Assembly (NCBI GenBank): GCA_036936605.1
Contig: JAUPFV010000002.1
Span: 253,725,305-253,789,304 of the forward strand
Source of the DNA: Limnanthes douglasii subsp. nivea
Lineage: Eukaryota; Streptophyta; Magnoliopsida; Brassicales; Limnanthaceae
Direction: 5' to 3'
Length of the DNA: 64,000 nt
This document shows positions 31,143 through 44,763 of the stretch, in pieces. The translations under genes were made by a program, and so were the position numbers. The notes under the pieces are model-generated. The model saw only the letters and a program-made list of their open reading frames with translations. It was not told the DNA's origin and did no database searches. Every line of letters begins with the position of its first letter. The stretch's first letter is position 1.

Positions 31143-34100
31143 ATGGCGTTCAGGCTGGTGAAGCAGATACGCCCTCTCTGTATTCCTCGCTTACCAATCC
31201 GTTTCTTATCAGATTTATCTTCTCCACAACCCAAATTCAATGCACCGATCGAGCATGCCCCCAAAATCCAAAACCACGAAGAAGCTTCGAAGTCGTCTTT
31301 GAATGAGTTCGAACTCGCCAAATTTTCCATTATCGCTGATACCTGGTTAGTTTTTCATTTCAAATTTCGTTTTTATGTCCTTCTTAAGAGATGATTTAAT
31401 ATCTTATAAGTAGTGTCTTTATAAGTAGGGTCTTCAGTCCTAGGCTGTTATTTGCAAATTTTTGGAACTTCTGAGCGGTTATGCTTCTTGTGGGTTTATA
31501 ACACTGCTCATGAGGTGTTCGATAAAACAGCTAGGCCAAAAGAGTATGCTTTTGAGTGAAACTAGTTGTAGGGCGAGTCTACTACACTCAGATGAATGAA
31601 GAGGGCGCCCAGCCACTTAGTTGAGTGCTCCCTTTAGGTACTTATTCTCTGACCTACCTCCTCCTAGGTTTCTTGCAAGGAAGGCCTCATGCGTAGTCCT
31701 AAGACAATGCCCAATGTAGTATCTCTATACTTCCGATATTGTAACCATTTTTTTTCTCTCTTTCGGTCTAACAATGGCCATAGTTGAGTCATCCAAAGCT
31801 ATACTGAACCCAGTAGAACTTTGCGACTCAAAAGCAGCAAATAGGTCCATCAGAAACTTTGTAAGGAACTTCCATGGTCTGCGCAAATGTTCTACTGAAG
31901 GCTGATGCTCGCTATATCGAGATAAATACCCTATCAAGCAGTTTAGGAACTTCACACAATGTTTAGGCTCGTACCACGTGTACCCAAAAGCCTGGTCCAT
32001 CCCAAACTGTTCCAAAAGAACACAAAGGAGAGGCTAAGGCAAATTGCGTCCCACATTATTATCCAAGATCTTTATGAAATGGCTATTAGAATCTATCTTG
32101 TTATTGTTATCTACAACCTGAGGCTGAGAGTGATAATAGACCTCCGCTTCTCTTATAAACTAACCGTGTCAAGCAATCAGTTTAATGTTACTTGTAAACA
32201 ATGTGACAAACAAGGCTGCACATCAAAGGGTGTGCCCTCAACCTAGTCACATATTAACATGACTACAGCTGTGTGTAACGAAGCATTGGCTTCCAATCAG
32301 AGAATACAGACAACACCTTGTGGGTTCTTTGTGGCTTTGAAGTATTAGTTTTTTAAGTCTCTCTATTTGTATATCTTTAGCTTTTGTTAGTTTTCCCCTT
32401 AATAAAAATATATCACGGTTTCTCTTTGTAGAATCAATACATGGCTACACATATTAATTTCGGGTAGTGAGCGAAGTTATAAAAAACAGAGAAACTTGAT
32501 CAGAGTTTAGTTTAGAAAGAATGAAATAGTCCCTTTTCTTTAGTACGAGAGGGCCTATTTACAGATAGCAATACCTTTTGTTACATTCGAAAATTCTATT
32601 TTCTAGATATTCTCAAATACGTTTATATATATATATACATATTTGTGTAAGCAATCGATTCTTATTGAGCGCACATAAAATTGTTCATTTACGGTAAATA
32701 GATAAGATTAAGCAAGAAGTTCTAGTACTTGGTACTGTTTGAGGACTTGAAGCCTGCTATAACGTCCTCTCTATTTGTTTATGTATGCCTATGTGGATAT
32801 AATAACAGGAAATACCAGTTTCTCTCTCTTTTCTTTTACAATGAACTTGCCTTTTATTTGAATAATATCATATTTAAAATTTGCAAAAACAATTGTATAT
32901 ATATATATAGGAATATAGCAACATTCTGACACTTGTCCCGTAAAATCATATATGTGGCCAAGGGGTAATTGGTCTCATTGATGGATTCAATGTCTCTTGT
33001 TTTTCTTTGATTGCTTGGCCTTCATTAATACGGTACCTAACCACAATCTTTGTGTTCTCAACTGCTTCTGGTTAATCTCTTGTCATATGTACCTGTTACC
33101 ACTGCATGTACCTTGTTTATGTGTTTATCTGAAAATTGTAGCTACGTAGCATGAGAGCTGATAGCAGAAAAGAACATTAAGATGAGCTATGACCACTTGA
33201 TGAATTCTATTTCAATATGTAAACTTGTGGGCGATCTGATACAAGTTTCTGACTCTAATTAGGTTGAGCTTACATTAAAAATGTTTATTGTCTGTCTAGC
33301 GAATTCGTACATACAATTTATGGTGTTGAATTATTTAAACAAGTAGCCAGTCTTTTTGAAAAGCGAGAGTGTTTGCTAGTATTAAAACATTGTATGCCAT
33401 ATCTTTAGGTGAAACAATTTTGTTTTGCGTCTTATTTTCTCATGCTCTTATGTTTTATGAAGGTGGGATCCCAAAGGGCCCTTTAAACCATTGCACAACA
33501 TCAATCCCACGAGGCTGGCTTTCATTCGCTCCACACTATGCCGGCATTTTGGGTAGGCTGCTTGTCTGCCTAATCAATATATGTTCTTGTTTCCACTAGC
33601 AATTCTTACGACATCCTTCATACATGACATATTTGCTGTTTCTTGCTCCTTTCTTTAGAAAGGATCCTTCTTCTGTTAAGCCTTTTGAAGGGTTGAAAAT
33701 CATTGACGTGGGTTGTGGTGGTGGAATCCTTTCTGAGGTGATTCTTTTTTATCATCGAATTTCTAATTGTTCTTTACTGCACCTGGATTCTTTGATACTA
33801 AAAAATGTAACTTTTTTGCTCAGTTACCTTAAATAGTGGTATTTTGTATCCTTCTTGAATACAGTCAACGCTGGTTTAGTACTCAACTTGGGTGCCTATT
33901 TCTTCTATCCAAAAATCACTGTGATTCTATTCATTGACTAATTTCAAATCATGCTGCATGCATATACATTATAAAAATAATTTCTAAGTGACTATTATTA
34001 AATCGATAAATCATAATACGCCCAAAATTGATCCAATCAAGACCTATTCCAAGAGACACCATCGGTCGAGCTATTTGAGTTTGGCTCGGGCTCGACTCAA

Positions 34101-37100
34101 AAAAGACTCAGCTCAGTATTCGTTTCTTTTTAGTTCGAGATCGAGCTTCATAATAGATTTGAATATTATCTAGCCATTAGACTTGTGAACTCGAGTGGAA
34201 TAGCTCGTTTATTAAGCTCAAAAAACTCAAAAGGTATATATTGCTCCAGAAACATATGTCATGTAAAAACCTCTAACTTCTTTGAAATACTTTAATAGAG
34301 TTTGGCCATAGTCCAACCAATCTCAGGCAAGCAATTCTGATTACACCCAGGCCAGTTGCATTTTTGAATTTTAAAAACTACAGTTAACTCCAAAACAAAT
34401 TAATCAAGTATATGAAAATTAAGCACCGATTTGCAGATATCATAACTCTTTATACATATATATATATATATATATATATTACATTTTACTTATATATAGT
34501 TTTGTTTAGAAGTGCAAACTTAAGTCGTATTATTTTTTGTTAGTTATCTCAAATTTAGAAATAATTTTTTATTTGATTGAGAATTGTGTTTAAGTGCCAA
34601 GTGATAACTTTGTGATGTTACTATACAGTTATTGTATTAAAGTTACAGAAAAATTGAGTTTTATATTTGAGTTTGAGGTCGCGCTCGAGCCGAGCATTTA
34701 AAATAGTTTCGAGCTTGAGCCTTCTTTTTTAAACTCGAGCCTAACTCGAACATCTGAGTATTTGGCTCGGATCAGTTTGCTTCCGGCCCTAATGGCAGTT
34801 ATAAAAGGTACTAGGGATTCTCTGACTACAGATGGTAGCTTCTTGAATTAGTATTTTGTTTTTGTGACCCAACGTTGGTTTTTCAAAAGACTGCATTAAC
34901 TTATTTTATTGTATTAGTTATCAGTTGTTACATATTGCAATAAGTAACCGAGCGACCCTCTAAGATATGTAGACAGAGAATTTTCATACTGCTTGTCTCG
35001 TATTAAACTTTCCTATCAGTAGCATTCTATTATACTAAGCATTAATTCTTTATTATTTTGCTCTATTAGCCTTTGGCACGTATGGGAGCCACTGTGACTG
35101 GAGTTGATGCTGTGGAGAAAAACATCAAAATTGCCCGCCTTCATGCTGTAAGGATTTCGGTTCTTACATTCGTTTGAGTAAACTATATTACCTTCTTTTT
35201 ATAAATTTAAAATCTTGCAATACTATGAAGATTCCCAGTCAAATAATACGATGCAATTGAAAATAAATAGAAATTTATGCCATGAGTTTTTCGGTTTCTG
35301 CCTTGAATTCTGTGTTTTTAGGAAAATGTTATATGTATATTGTTTGTATGTTCAGTTTACATGTATGCAACTGCTGCAGTGTTCTTTTATTCTGAGTCAG
35401 TGTTGAGTAGCTGGCCTGGATTCAAAAAATTCAATGTACTATATCATAAGGATAAAAGTGAGTGGAGTACGTGTGCAATGTTTGAATGCTTGATTTTGGT
35501 TATATATCTTCTAGGTTAAATGTTTAGTTAGACATATGTCTAGAGTGCTCAAACTTTATTCAAATTTCATCTCTTCTAACGTCAGAACTGTATTTGGCTG
35601 ATGAAAAGTAAGATGTATTCTTTTTTACTTCAAAAGACTAGTGGAAATAGTTCCTTGAGGTGAATGTTAATAATTTGTACAGGATTTGGATCCAGTGACA
35701 TCAAGTATTGAGTACTGCTGCACAACAGCTGGTAAATATTAATCTTTTAATTCTTATAGCCTTGGCCAGCTACTTCGATATTAAATCTGTTAATGATGGA
35801 CCTCAATACAGTTTTTGCATTGATGTGCTATGCATCTCTATGTGAATGAGCCTAGATGGATTAGTTGTACTATTGAACTTTTATACCTAGTCTCCTTTGG
35901 TTGGTACTACCGTACTAGATCACATTGTGAGTCACTTTATTAAAAAACACTGGACTGATTTGCTGAGTAGTTTTTTTTTAAATATTATTGAAATTTGTTG
36001 GCTATTGAATTCATGTATTTATCAGATAATATGCCATAGTTGCTGAATATTTCTAACAACTTCATAACATCCATGTAATTTTACTTAGATCAGAATCTTT
36101 GAGCAACAATCTCCGAGTCTCACTTTGAGAGCCCTGGGAATACCAATAAATAGCTCATGGAATCCGACAATCTGTTTTTTTGTTTCCTTCTTCGTTGGAT
36201 CTAAAATATGTAGCAGGCGCCAAAACCCAATTTGGTGGGGTCTATTTCTCCTATCTGACGTTTAATTTCTGAGTAAAGTAAGTCCTAGATGGAAACATGC
36301 ATCAGGTTATCCTAAAAAAGAATTAAGTAATAATGGTTAGGAAATCATAGATGTACTCGGGAAGCAATAATGGTTAGGTTTCAGAGAGTTGTAGTCACTT
36401 GCTATAAAACCTGGACAAAAATTATCTGTTTGAATTGTGCCTTGATCATCCACTAGGTGTACCATGCTGTAAGTGTGCCATACTCAATAATAGCTAATGT
36501 GAAGCAGACAGAGGGCCTATTTCCTCCTCCTTAGTAGACTTTGACAAAACCTCTGATCTAACAAATAATTGTCATTAACCGTGGTGAAGTGAGGTGATCC
36601 CTTCACTAATGGGTCCAAGCAGGCTTCACTAATTGTAGTACATTATCTAAACCCATTCTTGAGTTACTTGTCTGTTTGTTCTGTGATTATAAGAAAATGT
36701 ATGTACCGATGGACAGAAAAGCTAGTGGAGGAACAGAAGAAATATGATGCCGTGATTTCTCTGGAGGTATAAATTTGTATATGCATTAGATGTTTTATCA
36801 CTATTCTTCAATTAAGTATTAGGTTGTTCTGAACATGGATAATCTAATGGTTAAGCGATGATATGATGATTTTAATCAAAGGTGATTGAGCACGTAGCCA
36901 ATCCTGCCGAGTTCTGCAAGTCTCTATCGGAATTAATGAGTACTGATGGGGCTACTATTGTTTCAACTGTTAATCGTTCTATGAGATCGTATGCAGCTGC
37001 CATTGTTGCAGCAGAATACATCCTCCACTGGGTAAGATTCAATAATATATGTTGAAAATAAAAAAAGTTAGAAAGTTCGATTATTTGAGTATGTGATGTT

Positions 37101-37529
37101 ATCTTTAGGAAGATGGAAACGAAACTTGTGAACATATTTTTCAAATGCTTTATTGAATCGAAATATAACAAACAAGTGTTACTGTCCCATAAGACATCTG
37201 TCGTAGCTATCTAGAACCTTTTATTACATGAGTTCAAAAAGCATATTCGAATTTCTGCAGCTCCCTAAAGGCACACATCAGTGGTCGAGTTTCCTTACGC
37301 CCGAAGAGCTTGTCTTGATATTACATCGCGCGTCCATTGATGTAAGCCGTCACACATTTTATCGTTACTACTCTTCTCTCCCTATGATTTATTCCTTGAT
37401 GATATATACATAAACATGTATTTTTAGGTGAAAGAGATGGCCGGATTCGTGTACAATCCTCTCACTGGAAGATGGTCTCTGTCGGACGATATCTCCGTCA
37501 ATTTTATTGCTTTTGGTTCTAAAAGGTAA
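31143..37529 (+). CDS. COQ3: Ubiquinone biosynthesis O-methyltransferase COQ3, nine exons, intact
   Basis: It catalyses both S-adenosylmethionine-dependent O-methylations of the benzoquinone ring in ubiquinone synthesis, in the mitochondrial COQ complex. Exons: 31143-31345, 33463-33552, 33659-33737, 35070-35147, 35683-35731, 36717-36766, 36882-37031, 37261-37341, 37428-37529. All eight introns are GT-AG and the spliced frame is open, 882 bases, 293 residues. The first 30 residues are basic and lack acidic residues apart from one at 24, as in a mitochondrial presequence. The SAM-binding motif [14 protein letters not shown] is at residues 112-124, acidic VTGVDA at 133-138 and LEVIEHV at 182-188. 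The ATG is the first in the open exon. Length is near that of plant homologues as I recall (about 300-320). No damage is seen. Introns 1 (2.1 kb) and 3 (1.3 kb) are swollen by inserted sequence. Confidence 0.93.
31620..32320. other. Unidentified inserted sequence in COQ3 intron 1
   Basis: This part of intron 1 is richer in G and C than the rest of the intron and has open frames on both strands (32015-31725 minus, 31959-32246 plus) without motifs I recognise. It is probably a decayed transposon fragment. Confidence 0.3.
34045..34795. mobile_element. Possible non-autonomous transposon in COQ3 intron 3
   Basis: Both ends are rich in alternating GAGC/CTCG words (GGCTCGGGCTCGACTC near 34083; GCGCTCGAGCCGAGC near 34682) that are inverted relative to each other, with an AT-rich middle holding a (TA)n run at 34452-34480. 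The right end runs into CCGGCCC. This resembles inverted-repeat DNA elements common in plant introns. Boundaries and superfamily are uncertain. Confidence 0.35.
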
Positions 37530-39878
37530 ACTTAGTTAAACTTTGTGAGTATGCAGCTTCAAACATCATTGACATCAAAGCCTATACATATACAAAATAA
37601 ATTTTGCTTGTACTTTTTTTTTATATATAACTTACAATAATTTCAGATTCATATTTAAGAAATGTTACTAATTTAAGCACGTAAACTGGTTTCGTCAAGA
37701 ACTCATCACTTATAGAGTATAAACTTCATTCATTATCATTACAAAATCAACACGAAATCGCTAAACGTCGTTGTTGAGAGCGTTTTCGTTTCTATCACAT
37801 ATGGTCGATGCTAATTGCAAATCATGTTAGGACTTATTTGATCACTTGCTATTTGATAGTCCAATCAGAACCAGACATGCTTTTTAACAAAGCTGGTCCC
37901 AAACACAACATGGGTGACAACTAGGTTTCTACTCTATTCACCCTTCGTCATCAGTCATTTTCATCAATTTGCAAATATAATATAATAAAAAAAAGAGCTA
38001 AGACTGAAGATAGTATCAAATCGAATTCGAATCCAACATAGATCAAATAAATCTTGATAATGTCCACTTGATTATATGGACCAAAACATGAAAGAACAAA
38101 ATCAGTCGCTTTTCAAGTCTTGCTTTTTCCACTAAGTATATCTATCTTATCTTGTTCTGCTTGCTTATTGACGAGGTAAATGAAAAGTATCTTTCGTTTT
38201 AGAAACCAGATTTTGAACGGTATTAGTCAGTCGATTGTCTATTTAATTTAGCGACAGTCATTCGTCTAAATAATGTTATTCATTTTAATGATATAGTTTT
38301 TTAACTAAAAAATGTTTGGCCGTAGTTTTTTAACTATCTATTTTTTTTATAAAGTTTGTTTATGCCGTGGGCATTTAAAGAATTAAATTAATAAAAAGTG
38401 AATAGTTATGAATTAATTTTATTTGAAATGGATAGCATGACATTATAGTAATTAGTCAATTGGCTCGTGACAGATAACCATTTGACTAAATAGCTTCCGA
38501 TTTTTAGTTTTTTTACCGTCTTTTTTTCGTGATAGATATTCTTCAACTTAAAAGGTTCGATTTTGATTCGGTTATTATCCACTTGCTGACATATAATCCA
38601 TGGCTAAAATTGTTTGGCGTCCATTGATTATCCATTTTGGATAAAGTTAGTCTCTCACAACTGTTTATTTAGAGAATTAACTTTATCGAAAATAGACGAT
38701 TGAATGATTAATTTTATTGAAAATAAATAATTAACAGATTATCTGTCATGAAAATAAATAATAGATGGATTATTTGTCATGAAAATAGATATATAAATTT
38801 ATCCAAAATAAATAATTAAATTATCAAAACCGAACGTTTTTTAACCAATGACTTTCGTTATAAGGAAAGTAGATAATTAAAATGCTAGTTAACACTGTAG
38901 ATAATCAAAATGCTAGTTACGGATAAAATTGGAGTAATTTTAGACGGACTAATTATACAAGATGATAATCAATGGAATATAATCAGCATGCGTGCAATGG
39001 ACTCTTAGTTAGATAAGTTATAAAAAATTAATTATGGTTCAAAACCAAAAATTATTACTAAATAATTAAAATAATATTATGTGAAAATCAATAAAAATAT
39101 TTATTATTTTTTTATAAAAAGTTTGACACAATAATATTAACTTTTTATAAAAATTTGACACTGCTATTTTTTCAGAAGTATATATCCTCTGACAATCCGA
39201 ATCCGAACCTCATGTTATTTATTTTCAGAAGTAGTTTGGAATTTATGATATAATAGATGGGTGGTGGACAAGTAGGATAGTGCAAAAGTTGGAATCAAGT
39301 GCCACACAATTAAAGAATGGGTGACGCAGATGTATCTTTTCATTTTAAGGCACATGGTCTATCATGATCATTATCTTTATGTTTACGGCTTCATATATTC
39401 TTGTCTTTCATAACCTTTTTCTAAAGAAAAAATAACAGTTGAATACAGTTTTTACTAACTTCTATGAAATAAATCCAATATTAAATTGTTAACCACCAAT
39501 CATAAAAATTATAGATAAAAAAGAGAGTAAGTTTTAAAAAAGAAAAAAATATGCTGGAAGTGAAAGTAAATAGGTTGTATATGAAAGGTATTACTACTCA
39601 CGATAACCAACAATGCAACAAAATAATTTATATAAATAATTCTAGCACGCCCATTGTATCATGGTTCAACTACTTGGCCCAGTTGCATAAAACTCCACTT
39701 ATGATTTGCAGTGAATTTTCATTTAATTATTATAATATATAGAGAATATAGTCGTACTCAACTCATCCATCCATCTAAAAAGTTTAATAAATTCCAATAT
39801 AAATTGATCTTAATAAAAAATTCGACAACAAAAAATTAAATTAATTTAAACGGTATCGTTCTACAAATACATTCAACT

Positions 39879-39924
<46 letters not shown>

Positions 39925-40494
39925 TAAATAAATTAAAATTATTTTATAATTAGTTAAGAGAAAAGTATTAAGAAATATCCGTTCAATTATTTAATTATCC
40001 ATTTAATTATCCACTTATATCAGTTTTTTGGATAATGTTATTTGGTACCTCGAATTGAAATTTGGACAAAAATATCCCCGACTATATATACCCGCTAGTA
40101 TTTCGAGTTGTTTGTATCTCTCAGTATTTTCTGAACAACTCTCAGGATTTCCTTAGAGTTTACTGTTGAAATTTTATTTTTTTTAAAAATAAAAAAATAT
40201 CATCAATAGATCTAGTTTTGTTCATCTAAAAAAACAAAAGCAATGGTACTTTATTAATTTTTTTCGAGCTCCGGTTTACAAGATATGAATATTATAAAAA
40301 TAAAATAAAAAGAAAAAGTAAGAAAGAGAAATTTTGGTTAGGTGTTTGTTCATGAAGGGTGAGGGTAGTTAGGGTATTAAAATAATGTTAATTACATAGT
40401 TGAGATGAGTATTAAGAGATAATAGATCCTTGGGTACTAGATGACAATAAAATAGTTGAGTGAGTACCTTAGGTGTAATTTCCCATTAGTTAAA
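37530..40494. other. AT-rich intergenic stretch after COQ3
   Basis: No supported gene. It contains clustered repeats of AAAATAAATAATTA-type words at 38640-38830 that could be a decayed MITE, a (TA)n run at 39882-39917, and a segment 40030-40480 with weakly inverted GGTACC/GGTACT ends. Confidence 0.4.
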
Positions 40495-40560
40495 GGGTAT
40501 GACTATATATACCCAAATGCGGTTCAAGTATAACCAAAAACATCATTTGACTTTACTTTG
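40495..40560 (+). repeat. MULE left terminal inverted repeat, copy B
   Basis: It begins GGGTATGACTATATATACCC. It matches the copy A terminus nearly base for base for about 70 bases, and the inverted right end more loosely for about 36. Confidence 0.75.
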
Positions 40561-40969
40561 ACTTTTTTCATGACCAAATTACTCTCGTTGTTCCAATTAA
40601 TTACGTAATTTCCATTAAGTAAAAAAAAACTACTAAGTGTATCCTAAGTATACCCAATTCACACAATAACCTATTTCGCTATCTATACCCAAACAAACAC
40701 CATTCTTTAGTAAATTTGTCATCAAAAGAGTCTTGTTTTCTGAAAATCTTAAAAATCAACTTCAAACTTTAAACCACTATCAAGAACATTCAACCTCATT
40801 TTAAAGAAAAAAAAATTGATCATGACTCACCCAGAACTAGGGATTAGCATGGAGGAGTTGATGTCTCCGGAGAAAAGAGATGATAAAATTTCGTCGGAAA
40901 AGGAGCTCCAGTCACCGGAGAAGAAGTTGACGTCGTCGGAAAAGGTGAGGTTACGACCGGTTTCGCCAC

Positions 40970-41072
40970 GCACCACCGGTTCCAAGGCCCCAGAACCGGT
41001 GGTACACTGGTTCGTGTACGATGGGTTCTAAGGCCTAAAACCACCGGTTATAAGGCCCCGAACCGGTGGTGC
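40970..41072. repeat. Palindromic 13-mer cluster in transposase intron 1
   Basis: Four units alternate between GCACCACCGGTTC and GAACCGGTGGTGC forms (40970, 40993, 41040, 41060) with AAGGCC between. Arms can pair into nested hairpins. The motif resembles the larger array at 44865-45241. Confidence 0.7.
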
Positions 41073-43314
41073 GTGCAAATTTTCAAAAAAAGAAGGTTTT
41101 TCACCATTTCTTTTATTATACCTGATTGTGAGTTGTGTTTTGTTGTTGTATAACAGGGGACGGATGTCGCCCATGAGTCTGAGGAAGCTTTCGTTACTGA
41201 CTAAAATCATTTGTTCTTCACCACCGAGTTCTATACACAAGAAGCGTTTAGTAAGTGGGTGACGAAGATAGAAAAACGCCATGGTTTGGTTATCAACCTA
41301 GGTTGGCGCGATAAAGTACATAGTAGAAAAAGTCCTATAATGTTTTTCCAGTGTGAGAGGTCACGAAAGTAACTCCAAGAGTAGCTGAGAAAGACTGTAA
41401 ACGGAAGTCTACAGGAACCAAAAAGATTGGCTGCCCATTTGAGCTTCTCGGTTTAATGGTGGAACCAGATCAATGGAAGTTAGAAGTGAAATGTGGTATT
41501 CACAACCACGAGAGTTCAAAACAGTTAGACAGTCATTCTTTTGCTGGCCGTTTGAACGATGAAGAGATGGAATATGTTGAACGAGCGACCTATATTGGAA
41601 CTAACCCTAGAGATATACTGAATGATATTAAGAAGCTAAATGAAGATAATGTTTCTTGTATACGCACCATCTACAATGCACGAAAGAAAAACAGGGTTTT
41701 GAAAAAGGCGGGTAGGTCACAACTCCAGTTCTTGTTGGGAGAGCTTAAGTCACATAATTATTATGAATGACATAAATCTTTAGAAGACGATGGACAAGTC
41801 ATTAAAGATATATTTTTTCCCATCTAGTTAGTGTTGACCTTTTGCGGATATTTCCAACTGTTTTGATCATGAATAGTATGTATAAAGTCATACGATATGG
41901 TATGCCATTGTTTGAGTTAGTGGGTGTGACGTGTACCGGTTTGACGTAATGTGCGCCTTTTGCTTTTATGTCCGGTGAGAAGTTAAACAACTTCAAATGG
42001 GTGTTAGAGTGTTTGAAGTCGTTGATTGTCGTTCACAGAATTGAAGAACCGTGTGCCATTCTGACCGGCAGAGATTTAGCGTTGATAAACGCCATAGAAG
42101 TGGTATTCCCATCGACAACGCATATGTTATGCCGTTGGCACATAGCCCAAAACGTTTAGGGGCAAACAAGGAAATATTTCCCTGAAAAAAGTGATCATGT
42201 GAAGTTTGTTTCTGCTTGGAAGAAGATTGCATATGCAGCATCAGAGATTGAATTCGATCACGCCCGACGATACATGCTATTGGAGTATAAAGATTATCCT
42301 CTTGCAATTGAATACACTGAAAAGTCGTGGCTTGATAAATACACGGAAAAATTCGTTGTTTGGAAGACGAACAATAATTTGCATTTGGGACATTGCACGA
42401 CTAACCGCGCCGAGAGTGCTCATTCAAACCTAAAACGTTACTTACGTACAAGCAAATTAAACTTCGAGTTATTTTGGGGGAGGGTGCATTCACTAGTTGA
42501 AATCCAACATGCTGCCATTAGGTCTTCGTTTGAGAAGAGTCGTTACATAGCGCTGCATAAGTTCGCCGACAAACTATTTGACGAAATTCGAGGCAAGATT
42601 TCCCACATGGCATTAGAAATATTTTTTGATGAAGTAGAGAAGGCCGAAGATAGCAAGATGATCGCTCTCGAAGATGGGTCGGATGTTAAACATGATGATG
42701 TTTGCATATGCGCGATAAAATCTACCCATGGTATACCTTGCTACCACCAGATCCGCAAGTGGCGCAAAAACGGAAAAGTTGCATCGTTAGAAGCGTTTCA
42801 TAACCACTGGACAAGGTTAGAAATACAGCCTCGTACATACCGTACGACGATGGAGATTCTCAAAGATGATCTGGAAAAACTAGTAATCGATGTTTGGAGA
42901 CAAAAGACGAGAGCCGTATAAAATACATTTACAAAAAATGGTTTGAAATTGTTTATCCTAAAACATCCTCTTTGCTAGAGCCATTGGAGAAGCAGAAACA
43001 CCGAGGCCGTCCGCAGGTTAAATGAAAACTTGTTGTCGATACATCATCCACTAAACAAGACAAATGCCAATGAGAACATATGGATGATGCTGATAAGGCC
43101 AGTCTTGACTCAGTGATGAACTCTTTAAAAGTACGAAAAGTTAAAAAGGGTAAAGTAGTTGCTAGTGCAAATACGATTCGGGCAGATGTGCCTAAAGTAC
43201 CTCGTACTCAAAGTTCTTCCATTGCCTCGCTTGCTAGAAACATCGTGCAATCATCTATTGGATGAGTAAAAGAACTGATATACGATCCGAAAGGTTTTTT
43301 GTGTTGGTTTCCGA

Positions 43315-43742
43315 CTCACTTCAATCCTTTTATATCTGGCATAAATGATGTTAGGGCAGATGGTCACTGTGGATATAGAGCAGTTTCGTTTGGGTTGTAT
43401 GGTCATGAAAAAGGTTGGCAAGGTGTTCGGAATGCAATCTATGATAAACTAATGGACAACTATGAAACTTATAACAAGATATATAACGGTAAAGAGAAGT
43501 ACCTGAAGGTTGCAGAAAGTATAAACTACTACAACACTCCATTATCCCCCAAATATTGGATTACAATTCCGGAGATGGGCATTGCGATTACAACCAAGTT
43601 CCAATGCATTGCTCATTTTGTGTCACTCGTGGGGTCTCACAACTGCAGTCAAACATTTCTGCCTTTGAGCGATAAACCACCTATTATGGCCTAAAGACGT
43701 GAAATTGAGTTTGGATTCATTAATACTAATCACTTCGTCAAT
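43315..43742 (+). other. OTU cysteine protease domain within transposase fusion
   Basis: The segment from GINDVRADGHCGYRA to NHFVN has the OTU arrangement: Asp and Cys near the start, His followed by an aromatic at the end, about 120 residues apart. OTU enzymes remove ubiquitin from proteins. All three catalytic positions are present here despite one stop (43692). A role in protecting the transposase from ubiquitin-dependent degradation is speculation. Confidence 0.75.
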
Positions 43743-44304
43743 GTAAGTCATTCGATTAATAGTTTTATTATTAAGTACAATTGTATTACTCAAGATTTAT
43801 TTCTAATTCTAGACTTATTTAACAGCTATCAATCAAGCCCATGTGCCCTTGCGCACGTATACATCCTACATGGCATGCGTTGAAGAGTGAAGAGGCTATA
43901 ACTTGGGAGCTACCAATAGTCGGTCGCTCTAAAACATACACGGAGCTCGAAGGGAGAAAGCGAGCTTGTTCATTCCCAGAAGTAACTGATCTTGATGAAT
44001 TTGTTTAGTCGGTTTATGTTATTTGGTTGGTTTTATGTTGTTTAGCACTTTATTTACTTTTTCATAATGTTTTGTACTTCATTTGTTAGTGGTTTGTGTT
44101 TCGGTACCTTGTTTTAATATTGACGGTAAATCAGGAAGTTTTCCAACTTATACCAATAAGCAACTCATCATTTCATAACTTAAAATTAAACATTACAAAT
44201 AAGCAACAATAAACTGACAAAAGAAGAGTACATAACTTAAAATTAATCATTATAATAGGCAACAATAACCTGGCAAAACAGGGGTACATAACTTGAGATT
44301 AAAC

Positions 44305-44699
44305 AGATCTTTAGTCAAAATCGTATCCTCTATTATCGCTGAGGATACGTACTGTTTCCTCCTTCATGGCGATTTGAGAATGAACATATTCTATCATTTC
44401 TAAAGACAAATAGTTCGTGATCATAAGCCCAAATGAGTTGAATGCCTCATTTCTAACTCGGGTGGCTCGTTGAACACCAAAAACATTGGTCAACTAGTTA
44501 TACACCTGAACCTAGTGGCTACGTCCTCACGACTACGAGATTGAGGCATTTGTATATCCGTGGACATCCCGTCGTACATGAAATACATCATACACAAAAC
44601 ATCATCGAAAAACTCATCGGTATAATCGTTCGGTCTAGTAAACTTCACGTGTTTTGCAGCCTTGAGTAGATGAGCGTCGTCAAACACACTCCACTCCAT
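44305..44699 (-). pseudogene. Small unknown gene inside MULE copy B
   Basis: It starts at ATG 44699 (MEWSVFDDAHLLKAAKHV) and runs to about 44490. A shift leads to a second block 44493-44311 (NVFGVQRATRVRNEAF...ILSDNRGYDFD). Joined, it would be about 130 residues, acidic at the N terminus and helical-looking. A TATA box CTATAAAAGG lies at 44773-44764, 65 bases before the ATG, which supports a real transcription unit. I do not recognise the family. The shift and a nearby TAG show decay. Confidence 0.45.
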
Positions 44700-44763
44700 A
44701 AATAAACAAATGAGTCAGGTTGCAAGGAGAGGTTTGTGTGTTTGGTGTATCCAACTTAGACCT

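Larger units (their letters stand above)
40816..44008 (+). pseudogene. MULE transposase fused to OTU protease domain, copy B
   Basis: Exon 1 is 40816-40944 (MTHPELGISMEELMSPEK). A GT-AG intron 40945-41156 follows. Exon 2 resumes in frame with FSKWVTKIEKRHGL, FQCER, GCPFELL and HNHE (FAR1-type zinc cluster). Then come the DDE domain (TGRDLALINA near 42065, RAESAHSN near 42409), SWIM finger CICA...CYH (42706-42750), HRGRP near 43002 and the OTU domain. OTU residues are Asp and Cys in ADGHCGYR (43358-43381) and His in TNHFVN (43725-43742). A second intron 43743-43825 leads to a C-terminal exon ending at TAG 44008. Stops include 41212, 41768 (Trp in copy A), 42157, 43036 and 43692, with frameshifts near 41800-41960 and 42915. 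The first aspartate of the DDE set lies in the shifted part. The protein is not made intact from this copy. Confidence 0.85.
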
